From NCBI GenBank assembly GCA_021813085.1, contig JAKAMA010000036.1, forward strand, positions 1 to 12,085: 12,085 nucleotides of DNA, read 5' to 3'. Positions within the stretch are counted from its first letter, which is position 1. Each line of letters starts with the position of its first letter. The notes under the pieces were generated by a model. That model was not told the origin of the DNA, did no database searches, and worked only from the letters and a program-made list of their open reading frames with translations. Positions 6,387 to 12,085 of this stretch are shown in pieces. The translations under genes were made by a program, and so were the position numbers. The DNA comes from Chloroflexota bacterium. GTDB lineage: Bacteria > Chloroflexota > Dehalococcoidia > DSTF01 > JACRBR01.

Positions 6387-8195
6387 ATGACGCTGGAGAC
6401 GATGTCACGGGAGGAGCGGCTGTACCGTATGCGGCACTCGGCCGCGCACATCATGGCCGAGGCGGTGCTGGAGATGTTTCCGGAGGCGAAGTTCGCCATC
6501 GGCCCGCCGATCGATACGGGCTTCTACTACGACTTCGAGCTGCCGCGGGCGCTGACCCCGGAGGACCTGCCGCAGGTTGAGGAGCGCATGCGCAGGCGGA
6601 TGCGGAGCGATGTGCCCTTCGAGCACAGCGAGCTTCCGAAGGCGGAGGCGCTGCGGCAGTTCGCCGGCCAGCCGTTCAAGGTCGAGCTGATCGAGGGCAT
6701 TGCCAGCGACAAGGTGTCGCTCTACCGACAGGGCGGCTTCGTCGACCTGTGCGAGGGGCCGCACGTCGAGCGCACCGGCCAGGTGCCGCCGTTCAAGCTG
6801 TTGAACGTCGCCGGCGCGTACTGGCGCGGCGACGAGAAGCGGCCGATGCTCCAGCGCATCTACGGCGCCCTCTTCGAGACGCAAGAGGAGCTCGACGACT
6901 ACCTGCATCGCATCGAAGAGGCGGCGCGCCGCGACCACCGCAAGCTGGGACGCGAGCTGGAGCTGTACACGTCGAGCGAGCTGGTGGGCGCGGGCCTGCC
7001 GACCCTGTTGCCGAAGGGCGCGACCGTGCGCCGCCTGCTCGAGGAGTACATCCTCAGGCAGGAGCGCGAGGCCGGCTACCAGCACGTGTATTCGCCCGTG
7101 CTCGGCAAGGTTGACCTGTACAAGACTTCCGGCCACTGGGAGCACTACCGCGACAGCATGTTCCCGCCGATGGCGCTCGAACATGAGGAGATGGTGCTGC
7201 GGCCGATGAACTGCCCGCATCACATCCTCGTCTACCAGGCGGCGCTGCACAGCTATCGCGAGCTGCCCGTCCGCATCGCCGAGATCGGCACGATGTATCG
7301 ATACGAGAAGTCGGGCGTCGTTGGGGGCCTGAGCCGCGTGCGCGCGATGGCGCTGAACGACGCGCACATCTTCTGCACGCCGGAGCAGATCAAGCACGAG
7401 TTCGCGGGCGTGATGCGACTCGTCGAGCGCGCGTACGCCACGCTGAAGATCACGGACTACGCGTATCGCCTTTCGCTCCGCGACCCCGCCGACACGGAGA
7501 AGTACGTCCAGAACGACGAGATGTGGGCGCTCGGCGAGCGCGTGCTCCGCGAGGCGATGCAGGAGCTCGGGCTGCCGTTCCAGGAAGCGCCGGGCGAGGC
7601 TGCGTTCTACGGCCCGAAGCTCGACATCCAGATCCGCGACACGATGGGGCGCGAGGAGACGATGTCGACGATCCAGGTGGACTTCCACCTGCCCGAGCGC
7701 TTCGACCTGACGTACATCGGCGAGGACGGCGCGCAGCACCGGCCCGTGATCCTGCACCGCGGCGTCATCGGCACGATGGAGCGCATGATGGCGTACCTGA
7801 TCGAGCTGTACGCCGGTGCCTTCCCCGCCTGGCTCGCGCCCGTGCAGGCGGTCGTGATCCCGATCGCCGACCGGCACACCGAATACGCCCACAAGGTGCG
7901 CGACGAGCTGCGCCGCGCGGGCTTCCGGGCGGACATCGACACGCGGAACGAGCGGATGAACGCGAAGATCCGTGACGCGCAGCTCCAGAAGGTCCCGTAC
8001 ATGCTGGTCGTCGGCGACCGCGAGGCCGAGGCCGAGGCGGTGGCCGTCCGCACGCGCGCCGGCGAGGACCTGAAGGCGATGCCGTTGTTCCAGTTCATCG
8101 ATCGCCTGCAGGACGAAGTGGCGACGGCGATGGACCCGGAGGAGGCCGGGCCGGGCGCGGAGGTTGGAGGTGAGAGGCGAGAGGTTGGAGGTTAG
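6387..8195 (+). CDS. thrS: Threonyl-tRNA synthetase lacking the TGS domain
   Basis: Class II synthetase charging tRNA-Thr in the cytoplasm. ATG 6387 is chosen because AGGAGAG (6372-6378) is 8 nt upstream; the in-frame start at 6210 would lie inside the T-box. The 602-residue protein is about 40 shorter than E. coli ThrRS because it begins at the editing domain, without the N-terminal TGS (ubiquitin-like) domain. The editing site is intact: HSAAH (His17, His21) and Cys122/His126 in DLCEGPH. The catalytic core runs from about 190 to 485, with zinc ligands Cys276 (NCPHH), His327 (NDAHIF) and His457 (LHRG). The segment before His327 reads RAMALNDAHIFC instead of E. coli GFTQDDAHIFC. The anticodon-binding domain occupies about 486-580. 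The last 11 residues, EVGGERREVGG, are encoded by a purine-rich direct repeat and are probably not functional. Expression is controlled by the T-box leader. Confidence 0.97.
   Translation: MTLETMSREERLYRMRHSAAHIMAEAVLEMFPEAKFAIGPPIDTGFYYDFELPRALTPEDLPQVEERMRRRMRSDVPFEHSELPKAEALRQFAGQPFKVELIEGIASDKVSLYRQGGFVDLCEGPHVERTGQVPPFKLLNVAGAYWRGDEKRPMLQRIYGALFETQEELDDYLHRIEEAARRDHRKLGRELELYTSSELVGAGLPTLLPKGATVRRLLEEYILRQEREAGYQHVYSPVLGKVDLYKTSGHWEHYRDSMFPPMALEHEEMVLRPMNCPHHILVYQAALHSYRELPVRIAEIGTMYRYEKSGVVGGLSRVRAMALNDAHIFCTPEQIKHEFAGVMRLVERAYATLKITDYAYRLSLRDPADTEKYVQNDEMWALGERVLREAMQELGLPFQEAPGEAAFYGPKLDIQIRDTMGREETMSTIQVDFHLPERFDLTYIGEDGAQHRPVILHRGVIGTMERMMAYLIELYAGAFPAWLAPVQAVVIPIADRHTEYAHKVRDELRRAGFRADIDTRNERMNAKIRDAQLQKVPYMLVVGDREAEAEAVAVRTRAGEDLKAMPLFQFIDRLQDEVATAMDPEEAGPGAEVGGERREVGG
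8160..8192 (+). repeat. Purine-rich direct repeat inside the 3' end of thrS
   Basis: Two identical 12-nt copies of GAGGTTGGAGGT (8160-8171 and 8181-8192) flank GAGAGGCGA. The same purine-rich texture continues past the thrS stop to about 8204. These bases encode the last residues of ThrRS (EVGGERREVGG), beyond the end of the conserved anticodon-binding domain. The pattern suggests a dispersed intergenic repeat that extended the reading frame; whether it recurs in the genome cannot be seen here. Confidence 0.75.
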
Positions 8196-8203
8196 GGTCG
8201 AAG

Positions 8204-8231
8204 GTAGGGGCACAAGGCGTTGTGCCCCTAC
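8204..8231. repeat. Perfect 12-bp palindrome between convergent thrS and recQ
   Basis: GTAGGGGCACAA (8204-8215) and TTGTGCCCCTAC (8220-8231) form a perfect 12-bp stem with a GGCG loop, centred in the gap between the two convergent stop codons. It may act as a bidirectional transcription end or as an mRNA 3'-end protector. No T-run follows on either strand, so it is not a standard intrinsic terminator. The complementary arm also supplies the TAG stop of recQ (8230-8228). The GTAGGGGC...GCCCCTAC shape resembles dispersed palindromes seen in several bacterial genomes. Confidence 0.85.
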
Positions 8232-10483
8232 GGCCGGGAGGCGGTCGCATCGGCGGGTGCGAGGAGGCCGAGCTTCTCCATGCGCATGCGGAGGGAGCCG
8301 GGCTGGCGCTGGAGCCTGCGGGCGATCTCGTCGGGCCCTTCGCCGGCGGCGGCGTGCTGGCGGACGAGCGCATCTTCTTCGTCGCTCCAGCGCTCGTAGG
8401 CTCGCGGATGCGCGCGGCGCACCTCGAGCTGGTACGGGCTGAAGTTGGGGCGGCGCCCGCTCTGCGCGTCGAGCGCGGCGAGCGCGGGGTCGCGCGGGAC
8501 GGCACCGGGCGCCGGAGATGGCGGGTCGATCCCGTCCGGGCTAAGGGCAGCGGGCGTTGTGCCGCGGCTGTCGATCTCATGCGGCCCGTCCGGGGCGCTG
8601 TCGCGCGTGGCGCCCGGCGTTGGGTCCGTGCCGTCCGTGCGTGCTGCTCGCGCGTCCGTCGCCCGTGCCAACGCCGCGAGCAGATCGGCGCCGTAACGTG
8701 CGAGCTTCGCCGGGCCGATGCCGCTGATCCCGGCGAGATCGTCGAGCGACGCGGGACGGGCGTCGACGATCGCGCGCAGCGTGCCGTCGGAGCACACCCT
8801 GTAGGCGGGGACGTTGTCGGACTCGGCGCGCTGCCTGCGCCACGCCTTCAGGCGCTCGAACAGCGCCGCGCCGCCGCCGTCGAGCCCGGCGGCCGGCCCG
8901 ACGACGCCCGTGCGCGTTGAAGGCGCCGCGCCGTCCTCCGGCGGCAGGCGTACGGGGTTTGGCCGCGTGCCCGCGATGACGTCGGCAGCGCGCCGGGTGA
9001 TGTGGAGCGTCGCGCGGTCGGTGCCGACGGCGAGCAAGCCGGCGGCGACGAAGCGGCGCAGCAGCCGGCGCACCCAGCCCTCGCGGCGGTCGCGCAGCAC
9101 GCCGAAGTCCCTGTGCGTCTGCCAGTCGTACTGCTCCACCTGCCGCGACGGATGGCCGATCAGGTAGCTGACGATGACGTTCGAGCCGACCGGGAACGGC
9201 AGCGCGCGCAGCGCGGCGAGCGTCGCGCGCACGGTTTCGGCGGAAGCGCCTTCGTCCGGCTCCTGCGGGCGTGCGCCCGATGCGGCGGCGCGGCAGTTGT
9301 CGCAGTGGCCGCAGCCGCCCAGCTCCTCGGCCGTGTCCTCGAAGTAGCGGAGGATGGCGTCGTGCCGGCAGGCCGACGTCTCGGTGTAGGCGACGAGCGC
9401 GCGCAGCAGTTCGCGGCGGTGCAGCGCCTGCTCGGGCGACGGCTCGCCGTCGCCCGCGATGAGGCGGAAGCGGCGCTGGATGTCAGCGTCGGAGAGCAGC
9501 AGGACGCCCGCGGCAGGTGCACCGTCGCGGCCGGCGCGGCCAACCTCCTGGTAGTAGGCCTCGACCGATTCCGGCACGCCGTGGTGCAGCACCAGGCGGA
9601 TGTCGGCACGGTCGATGCCCATGCCGAAGGCGTTGGTCGCCGCGACGGCGTCGAGTGCGCCGGACTGGAACCGCTCCTGTACCGCCGTGCGCTCCTCGCC
9701 GGACATGCCGGCGTGGTAGTGCTCGGCGCGCCAGCCGGCGGCGCGCATCACCTCGGCGGCGTGCTCCGCCTGGGCGCGCGTCCCGGTGTAGACGAGCGCG
9801 CTGCCGCGGCCGGCGCGCGGCCTGCCGAGCGCGCGCCGCAACTCGGCGACGATGCGCTGCTCCTTCGCGCGGGCGCCGTTCACCTCTTCGACCGAGAGCT
9901 CCAGGTTGTTGCGGGCGAAGCCGCGGAGCACCTGGTACGCATCGGGCATGTGCAGCCGCTCGACGATCTCGCGCCGGACGGCGGGTGTGGCGGTCGCCGT
10001 GCACGCGATCAGGCGCGGAGGCCGCAGCCGCTCGACGAGCGCGCCGAGCTGCAGGTAGTCGGGCCGGAAGTCGTGCCCCCAGTGGCTGATGCAATGGGCC
10101 TCGTCGACGGCGAGGAGGGAGATGGGCAGGCGCGCGAGCACATCTTCGACGAAGCGCTCCGACGCGAGGCGCTCCGGCGCGACGTACAGCAGCTTCACGC
10201 GTCCCGCGAGCACCAGCTCGGTGCGGCGGCGGATCTCCTCCGGCGTGAGGTTGGAGGCGAGGTAGGTCGCGGGGATGTTGCGCGCGTGCAGCGACGCGAC
10301 CTGGTCCGCCATCAGCGCGACGAGCGGCGTCACGACAAGCGCGACGCCCTCGAGGTCGACCGCGGGCTGCTGGAAGCACATGCTCTTGCCGCCGCCGGTC
10401 GGCGCGACGACGAGCACCTGCCCCGGCCCCCGCACGAGCGCGTCGATCGCCTCGCGCTGCCAGTCGTATAGCTCGAAGGTCAC
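8228..10483 (-). CDS. recQ: RecQ-family ATP-dependent DNA helicase with SANT-like C-terminus
   Basis: 3'-5' DNA helicase for recombination and replication-fork repair. GTG 10483 is the start: GAGGG lies 6 nt upstream, and the first residues (TFELYDWQREAI) match the RecQ motif 0 region. The same frame stays open far upstream through the hydrolase gene, but that part is not RecQ. Domains in 751 residues: helicase core with APTGGGKS (27-34), DEAH box (127-130), aromatic-rich loop CISHWGHDFRPDY (131-143), TATAT (162-166) and motif VI QEVGRAGRDG (312-321); zinc-binding Cys372, Cys391, Cys394, Cys397; winged helix (about 415-505); HRDC (about 537-607); a disordered Pro/Asp/Thr/Ala-rich linker (about 610-670); and a basic helical module (about 675-740) with YERWSDEEDALVRQH and EIARRLQRQPGSLRMRMEKLGL, resembling a SANT/Myb DNA-binding fold. 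Its start overlaps the stop of the upstream hydrolase by 4 nt (GTGA), so the two are co-translated. Confidence 0.95.
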   Translation of the reverse strand: MTFELYDWQREAIDALVRGPGQVLVVAPTGGGKSMCFQQPAVDLEGVALVVTPLVALMADQVASLHARNIPATYLASNLTPEEIRRRTELVLAGRVKLLYVAPERLASERFVEDVLARLPISLLAVDEAHCISHWGHDFRPDYLQLGALVERLRPPRLIACTATATPAVRREIVERLHMPDAYQVLRGFARNNLELSVEEVNGARAKEQRIVAELRRALGRPRAGRGSALVYTGTRAQAEHAAEVMRAAGWRAEHYHAGMSGEERTAVQERFQSGALDAVAATNAFGMGIDRADIRLVLHHGVPESVEAYYQEVGRAGRDGAPAAGVLLLSDADIQRRFRLIAGDGEPSPEQALHRRELLRALVAYTETSACRHDAILRYFEDTAEELGGCGHCDNCRAAASGARPQEPDEGASAETVRATLAALRALPFPVGSNVIVSYLIGHPSRQVEQYDWQTHRDFGVLRDRREGWVRRLLRRFVAAGLLAVGTDRATLHITRRAADVIAGTRPNPVRLPPEDGAAPSTRTGVVGPAAGLDGGGAALFERLKAWRRQRAESDNVPAYRVCSDGTLRAIVDARPASLDDLAGISGIGPAKLARYGADLLAALARATDARAARTDGTDPTPGATRDSAPDGPHEIDSRGTTPAALSPDGIDPPSPAPGAVPRDPALAALDAQSGRRPNFSPYQLEVRRAHPRAYERWSDEEDALVRQHAAAGEGPDEIARRLQRQPGSLRMRMEKLGLLAPADATASRP

Positions 10484-11355
10484 GCCGGACCCTCGCCGCC
10501 GTCCGCCGCGATGGGCGTCCACCTGCGCTTGCCGTCGGGCGTCTCGCTCATGTAGCCGAGCCCGGGGAAGGGGTAGTGCACCGCGACGACGAGCTGATGT
10601 TCGTCGATCGCGTGCTGGACGACGGACTTCTTCGTCTCCATCGACTGCAGCGGGAAGACGTCGAACGACGACACCCATGCGGTGCGTTCGAGCTGCACCG
10701 GGTGCTGCACCATGTCGCCGATGTAGATGGCGCGCTCGCGGCCGGACGCGAGCAGCACGCTGGCGTGGTCCTGCGTGTGGCCCGGCGTCTCGATCACCGT
10801 GACCTCGTCCGTGACGCGCGTCTCGCCGTCGATCAGATCGAGCCGGCCGGCCGCCTCGAGCGGGAGGATGTTCTCCGGCAGGTAGGTGGCGCGCGTGCGC
10901 TCGTTCGGATGCGTCGCTGCTTTCCACTCGCCGCGCTGGATCAGGTAACGGGCGCGGGGGAACGTCGGCACGTAGGCGCCAGCGGCGTCCTTGCGCGTGT
11001 TCCAGCCGCAGTGGTCGGCGTGCAGGTGGGTGTTGATCACGATGTCGACGTCTTCGGGCGAGACGCCGGCGGCGCGCAGCTCGTCGAGCAGCGTGCCTTC
11101 GCTCAACGGCGACGCCTGCGCGCGCGGGCGCTCCTTGTCGCCGACGCCGGTCTCGATGAGGATCGTCTTGCCCTGGGAGCGCAGCAGCAGCGAGTTGAGC
11201 GCGAGGCCCATCTGGTGGCGTTCGTTGAGCGCGATGCCGAGGCGCTCCCACATCACGCGCGGGACGACGCCGAAGACGGCGCCGGCGTCCTGGTAGTAGG
11301 TGCCGTCGCTGAGGACCAGGAGGTCGAGCGAGCCGAGCCGATGGCGAGCGGGCAT
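10480..11355 (-). CDS. Metallo-beta-lactamase-fold hydrolase (lactonase-like)
   Basis: A 291-residue cytoplasmic metal-dependent hydrolase without a signal peptide. The metal-binding set is complete: HLHADH (His110, His112, Asp114, His115), His193 (TPGHTQDH), Asp214 (GDMVQH) and His260 (AVHYPFPG). This arrangement and length resemble the MBL-fold branch that includes N-acyl-homoserine lactonases, but that branch holds many other hydrolases and the substrate cannot be told from sequence. ATG 11355 is the start; AAGGA (11371-11367 on the minus strand) lies 11 nt upstream, and a strong promoter lies just before it. The gene is first in a two-gene operon: its TGA overlaps the recQ GTG. A link between the hydrolase and RecQ function is not implied by any known pathway. 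Confidence 0.92.
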   Translation of the reverse strand: MPARHRLGSLDLLVLSDGTYYQDAGAVFGVVPRVMWERLGIALNERHQMGLALNSLLLRSQGKTILIETGVGDKERPRAQASPLSEGTLLDELRAAGVSPEDVDIVINTHLHADHCGWNTRKDAAGAYVPTFPRARYLIQRGEWKAATHPNERTRATYLPENILPLEAAGRLDLIDGETRVTDEVTVIETPGHTQDHASVLLASGRERAIYIGDMVQHPVQLERTAWVSSFDVFPLQSMETKKSVVQHAIDEHQLVVAVHYPFPGLGYMSETPDGKRRWTPIAADGGEGPA

Positions 11356-11392
11356 GGGCGGCGTGGTCCTTCACCAGAACGTCTGTGCGGGT

Positions 11393-11421
11393 ACGATACG
11401 CGGGATGGGGGCCTGCGTCAA
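11393..11421 (-). promoter_or_regulatory. Sigma-70-type promoter of the hydrolase-recQ operon
   Basis: On the minus strand, TTGACG (11421-11416), a 17-bp spacer and TATCGT (11398-11393). Transcription would start near 11386, giving a leader of about 30 nt that contains the AAGGA ribosome-binding site. Hexamers, spacing and distance to the ATG at 11355 all fit. For the divergent gene starting at 11593 I see no comparable + strand promoter in 11422-11592. Confidence 0.72.
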
Positions 11422-11592
11422 CCGGGCGGCGAGGGAGGAAACTGGCGCCCGGAAGCTGGAAGCCAGGCTGGGCGACCACGACATCGATAGCGCGGTGTCC
11501 GCGCCACCTGCACTGTGTCGTGTCCTCGCCGTTAACCTTCGCCGGCGTTGGGGCGTTCTCACAAGGGCAGGGCTGGACGCGGAGGCGGCGTG

Positions 11593-12085
11593 ATGCGACG
11601 GGTACTGACGATGATGGCGGCCGTGGCCGTCGCGATGCTGTCGGCGTCCCCGGCCGCGGGCGGCGCGCACGCGCAGACGCCGGGCGGCTGGCGACAGCAG
11701 CTCGTGGTGCCATCCGGCGACCTGTACGCCGCGGTGTTCGTCACGCCGGATGTCGCGTGGGCGGTCGGGCCGGGTGGCATCTTCCGCTCGTCCGACGGCG
11801 GGCGATCGTGGTCGGTGGCGTACATCGGCGGCGATTCGCCAGGGTGGCTTTTGGCGGTGGCGGCGGCGCCGGACGGCCTGCACGGGTGGGCCGTCGGCGG
11901 GCTTGGCCTCATCGTTTCGACCACGGACGGCGGCAAGACGTGGACACGGCAGGCCTCCGGCACCCAGGTGAACCTCGACACCGTGGCGGCGGTCGGCAAC
12001 GCCAGGGGCGTCGACATCGGCTTCAGCGATGTCGTCAGCGTGGGGCCGAAGCCCCACGTCATCCTGCGCACGAGCGATAGCGGCG
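11593..12085 (+). CDS. Secreted BNR/Ycf48-like beta-propeller protein (3' partial)
   Basis: The N-terminal 164 residues of a protein that continues past the window. ATG 11593 has GGAGG (11581-11585) 7 nt upstream; an adjacent in-frame GTG at 11590 is possible. Residues 1-27 form a classic signal peptide: MRR, a hydrophobic Ala/Val/Met core, then a likely signal-peptidase I cut after AHA (25-27). The mature part has Asp-box (BNR) repeats typical of sialidase-type and Ycf48-like propellers: SSDGGRSW (66-73), TTDGGKTW (110-117) and the start of a third, TSDSG (160-164), each closing a blade with strands such as WAVGPGGIF and WAVGGLGLI. The protein is probably exported or surface-attached. Ycf48 itself aids photosystem II assembly, but the repeat is widespread in non-photosynthetic bacteria and gives no function here. 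The gene is divergent from the hydrolase-recQ operon. Confidence 0.88.
   Translation, partial: MRRVLTMMAAVAVAMLSASPAAGGAHAQTPGGWRQQLVVPSGDLYAAVFVTPDVAWAVGPGGIFRSSDGGRSWSVAYIGGDSPGWLLAVAAAPDGLHGWAVGGLGLIVSTTDGGKTWTRQASGTQVNLDTVAAVGNARGVDIGFSDVVSVGPKPHVILRTSDSG

Noticed and set aside
4985..6499. 504-codon open frame on the minus strand across the smc end and the thrS leader
   Set aside because: It crosses the T-box and the smc head region antisense, has no domains and is low complexity.
6405..8213. 602-codon open frame on the minus strand opposite thrS
   Set aside because: Codon-phase mirror of thrS; composition is typical of an antisense shadow and there is no supported start signal.
8204..8231. 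Palindrome as a classic intrinsic terminator
   Set aside because: No T-run follows the stem on either strand, so I list it as a repeat with possible 3'-end function.
9002..10471. 489-codon open frame on the plus strand opposite recQ
   Set aside because: Antisense shadow of the RecQ helicase core.
11441..11467. Imperfect inverted repeat around the ctggaagccagg stretch in the divergent intergenic region
   Set aside because: Short and interrupted arms; no second copy in the window and no link to a promoter.
10484..11713. Extension of the recQ reading frame upstream to 11713 (1161 residues in total)
   Set aside because: The added part is Arg/Ala/Pro-rich, has no domain character and lies over the hydrolase gene in another frame. 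RecQ homology begins exactly at GTG 10483, which has a ribosome-binding site.

Overview
The window is GC-rich chromosomal DNA. Most genes carry strong third-position GC bias, and GTG and TTG starts are common. Three things together suggest a high-GC Chloroflexota-like bacterium, probably from environmental or metagenomic sequence: a T-box-controlled threonyl-tRNA synthetase without a TGS domain, an rnc-smc operon, and short palindromic and purine-rich intergenic repeats. The phylum is inferred from gene style, not shown by a marker gene. The genes are mostly housekeeping. I see no phage, insertion sequence, CRISPR array, tRNA, rRNA or obvious defence system.

Layout on the + strand from the left: the C-terminal part of a Xer-type tyrosine recombinase (1-777, 5' end outside the window); a 96-residue cysteine/histidine-containing small protein (863-1153); a good sigma-70-type promoter (1299-1327) with a roughly 230-nt leader; RNase III (1567-2268) and SMC (2270-5968), one base apart; then a T-box riboswitch with a threonine ACC specifier and a perfect 14-bp terminator stem (about 6060-6323), controlling thrS (6387-8195).

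The next two genes run on the - strand and converge on thrS. A metallo-beta-lactamase-fold hydrolase (11355-10480) is overlapped by 4 nt (GTGA) by a RecQ helicase (10483-8228) that has a SANT/Myb-like C-terminal extension. A TTGACG-N17-TATCGT promoter precedes the hydrolase. The 32-bp space between the thrS and recQ stop codons holds a perfect 12-bp palindrome that also supplies the recQ stop codon. A purine-rich direct repeat next to it forms the last codons of thrS. On the right, a secreted BNR/Ycf48-like beta-propeller protein starts divergently at 11593 and runs off the end.

Functionally this is chromosome maintenance (Xer, SMC, RecQ), RNA processing (RNase III) and amino-acid-responsive translation (T-box thrS). 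The points most worth checking are the full T-box architecture, an arginine in RNase III where a metal-binding aspartate is normally found, the RecQ C-terminal extension, and the composite repeat at the thrS/recQ junction. I did not find a convincing new multi-gene system.
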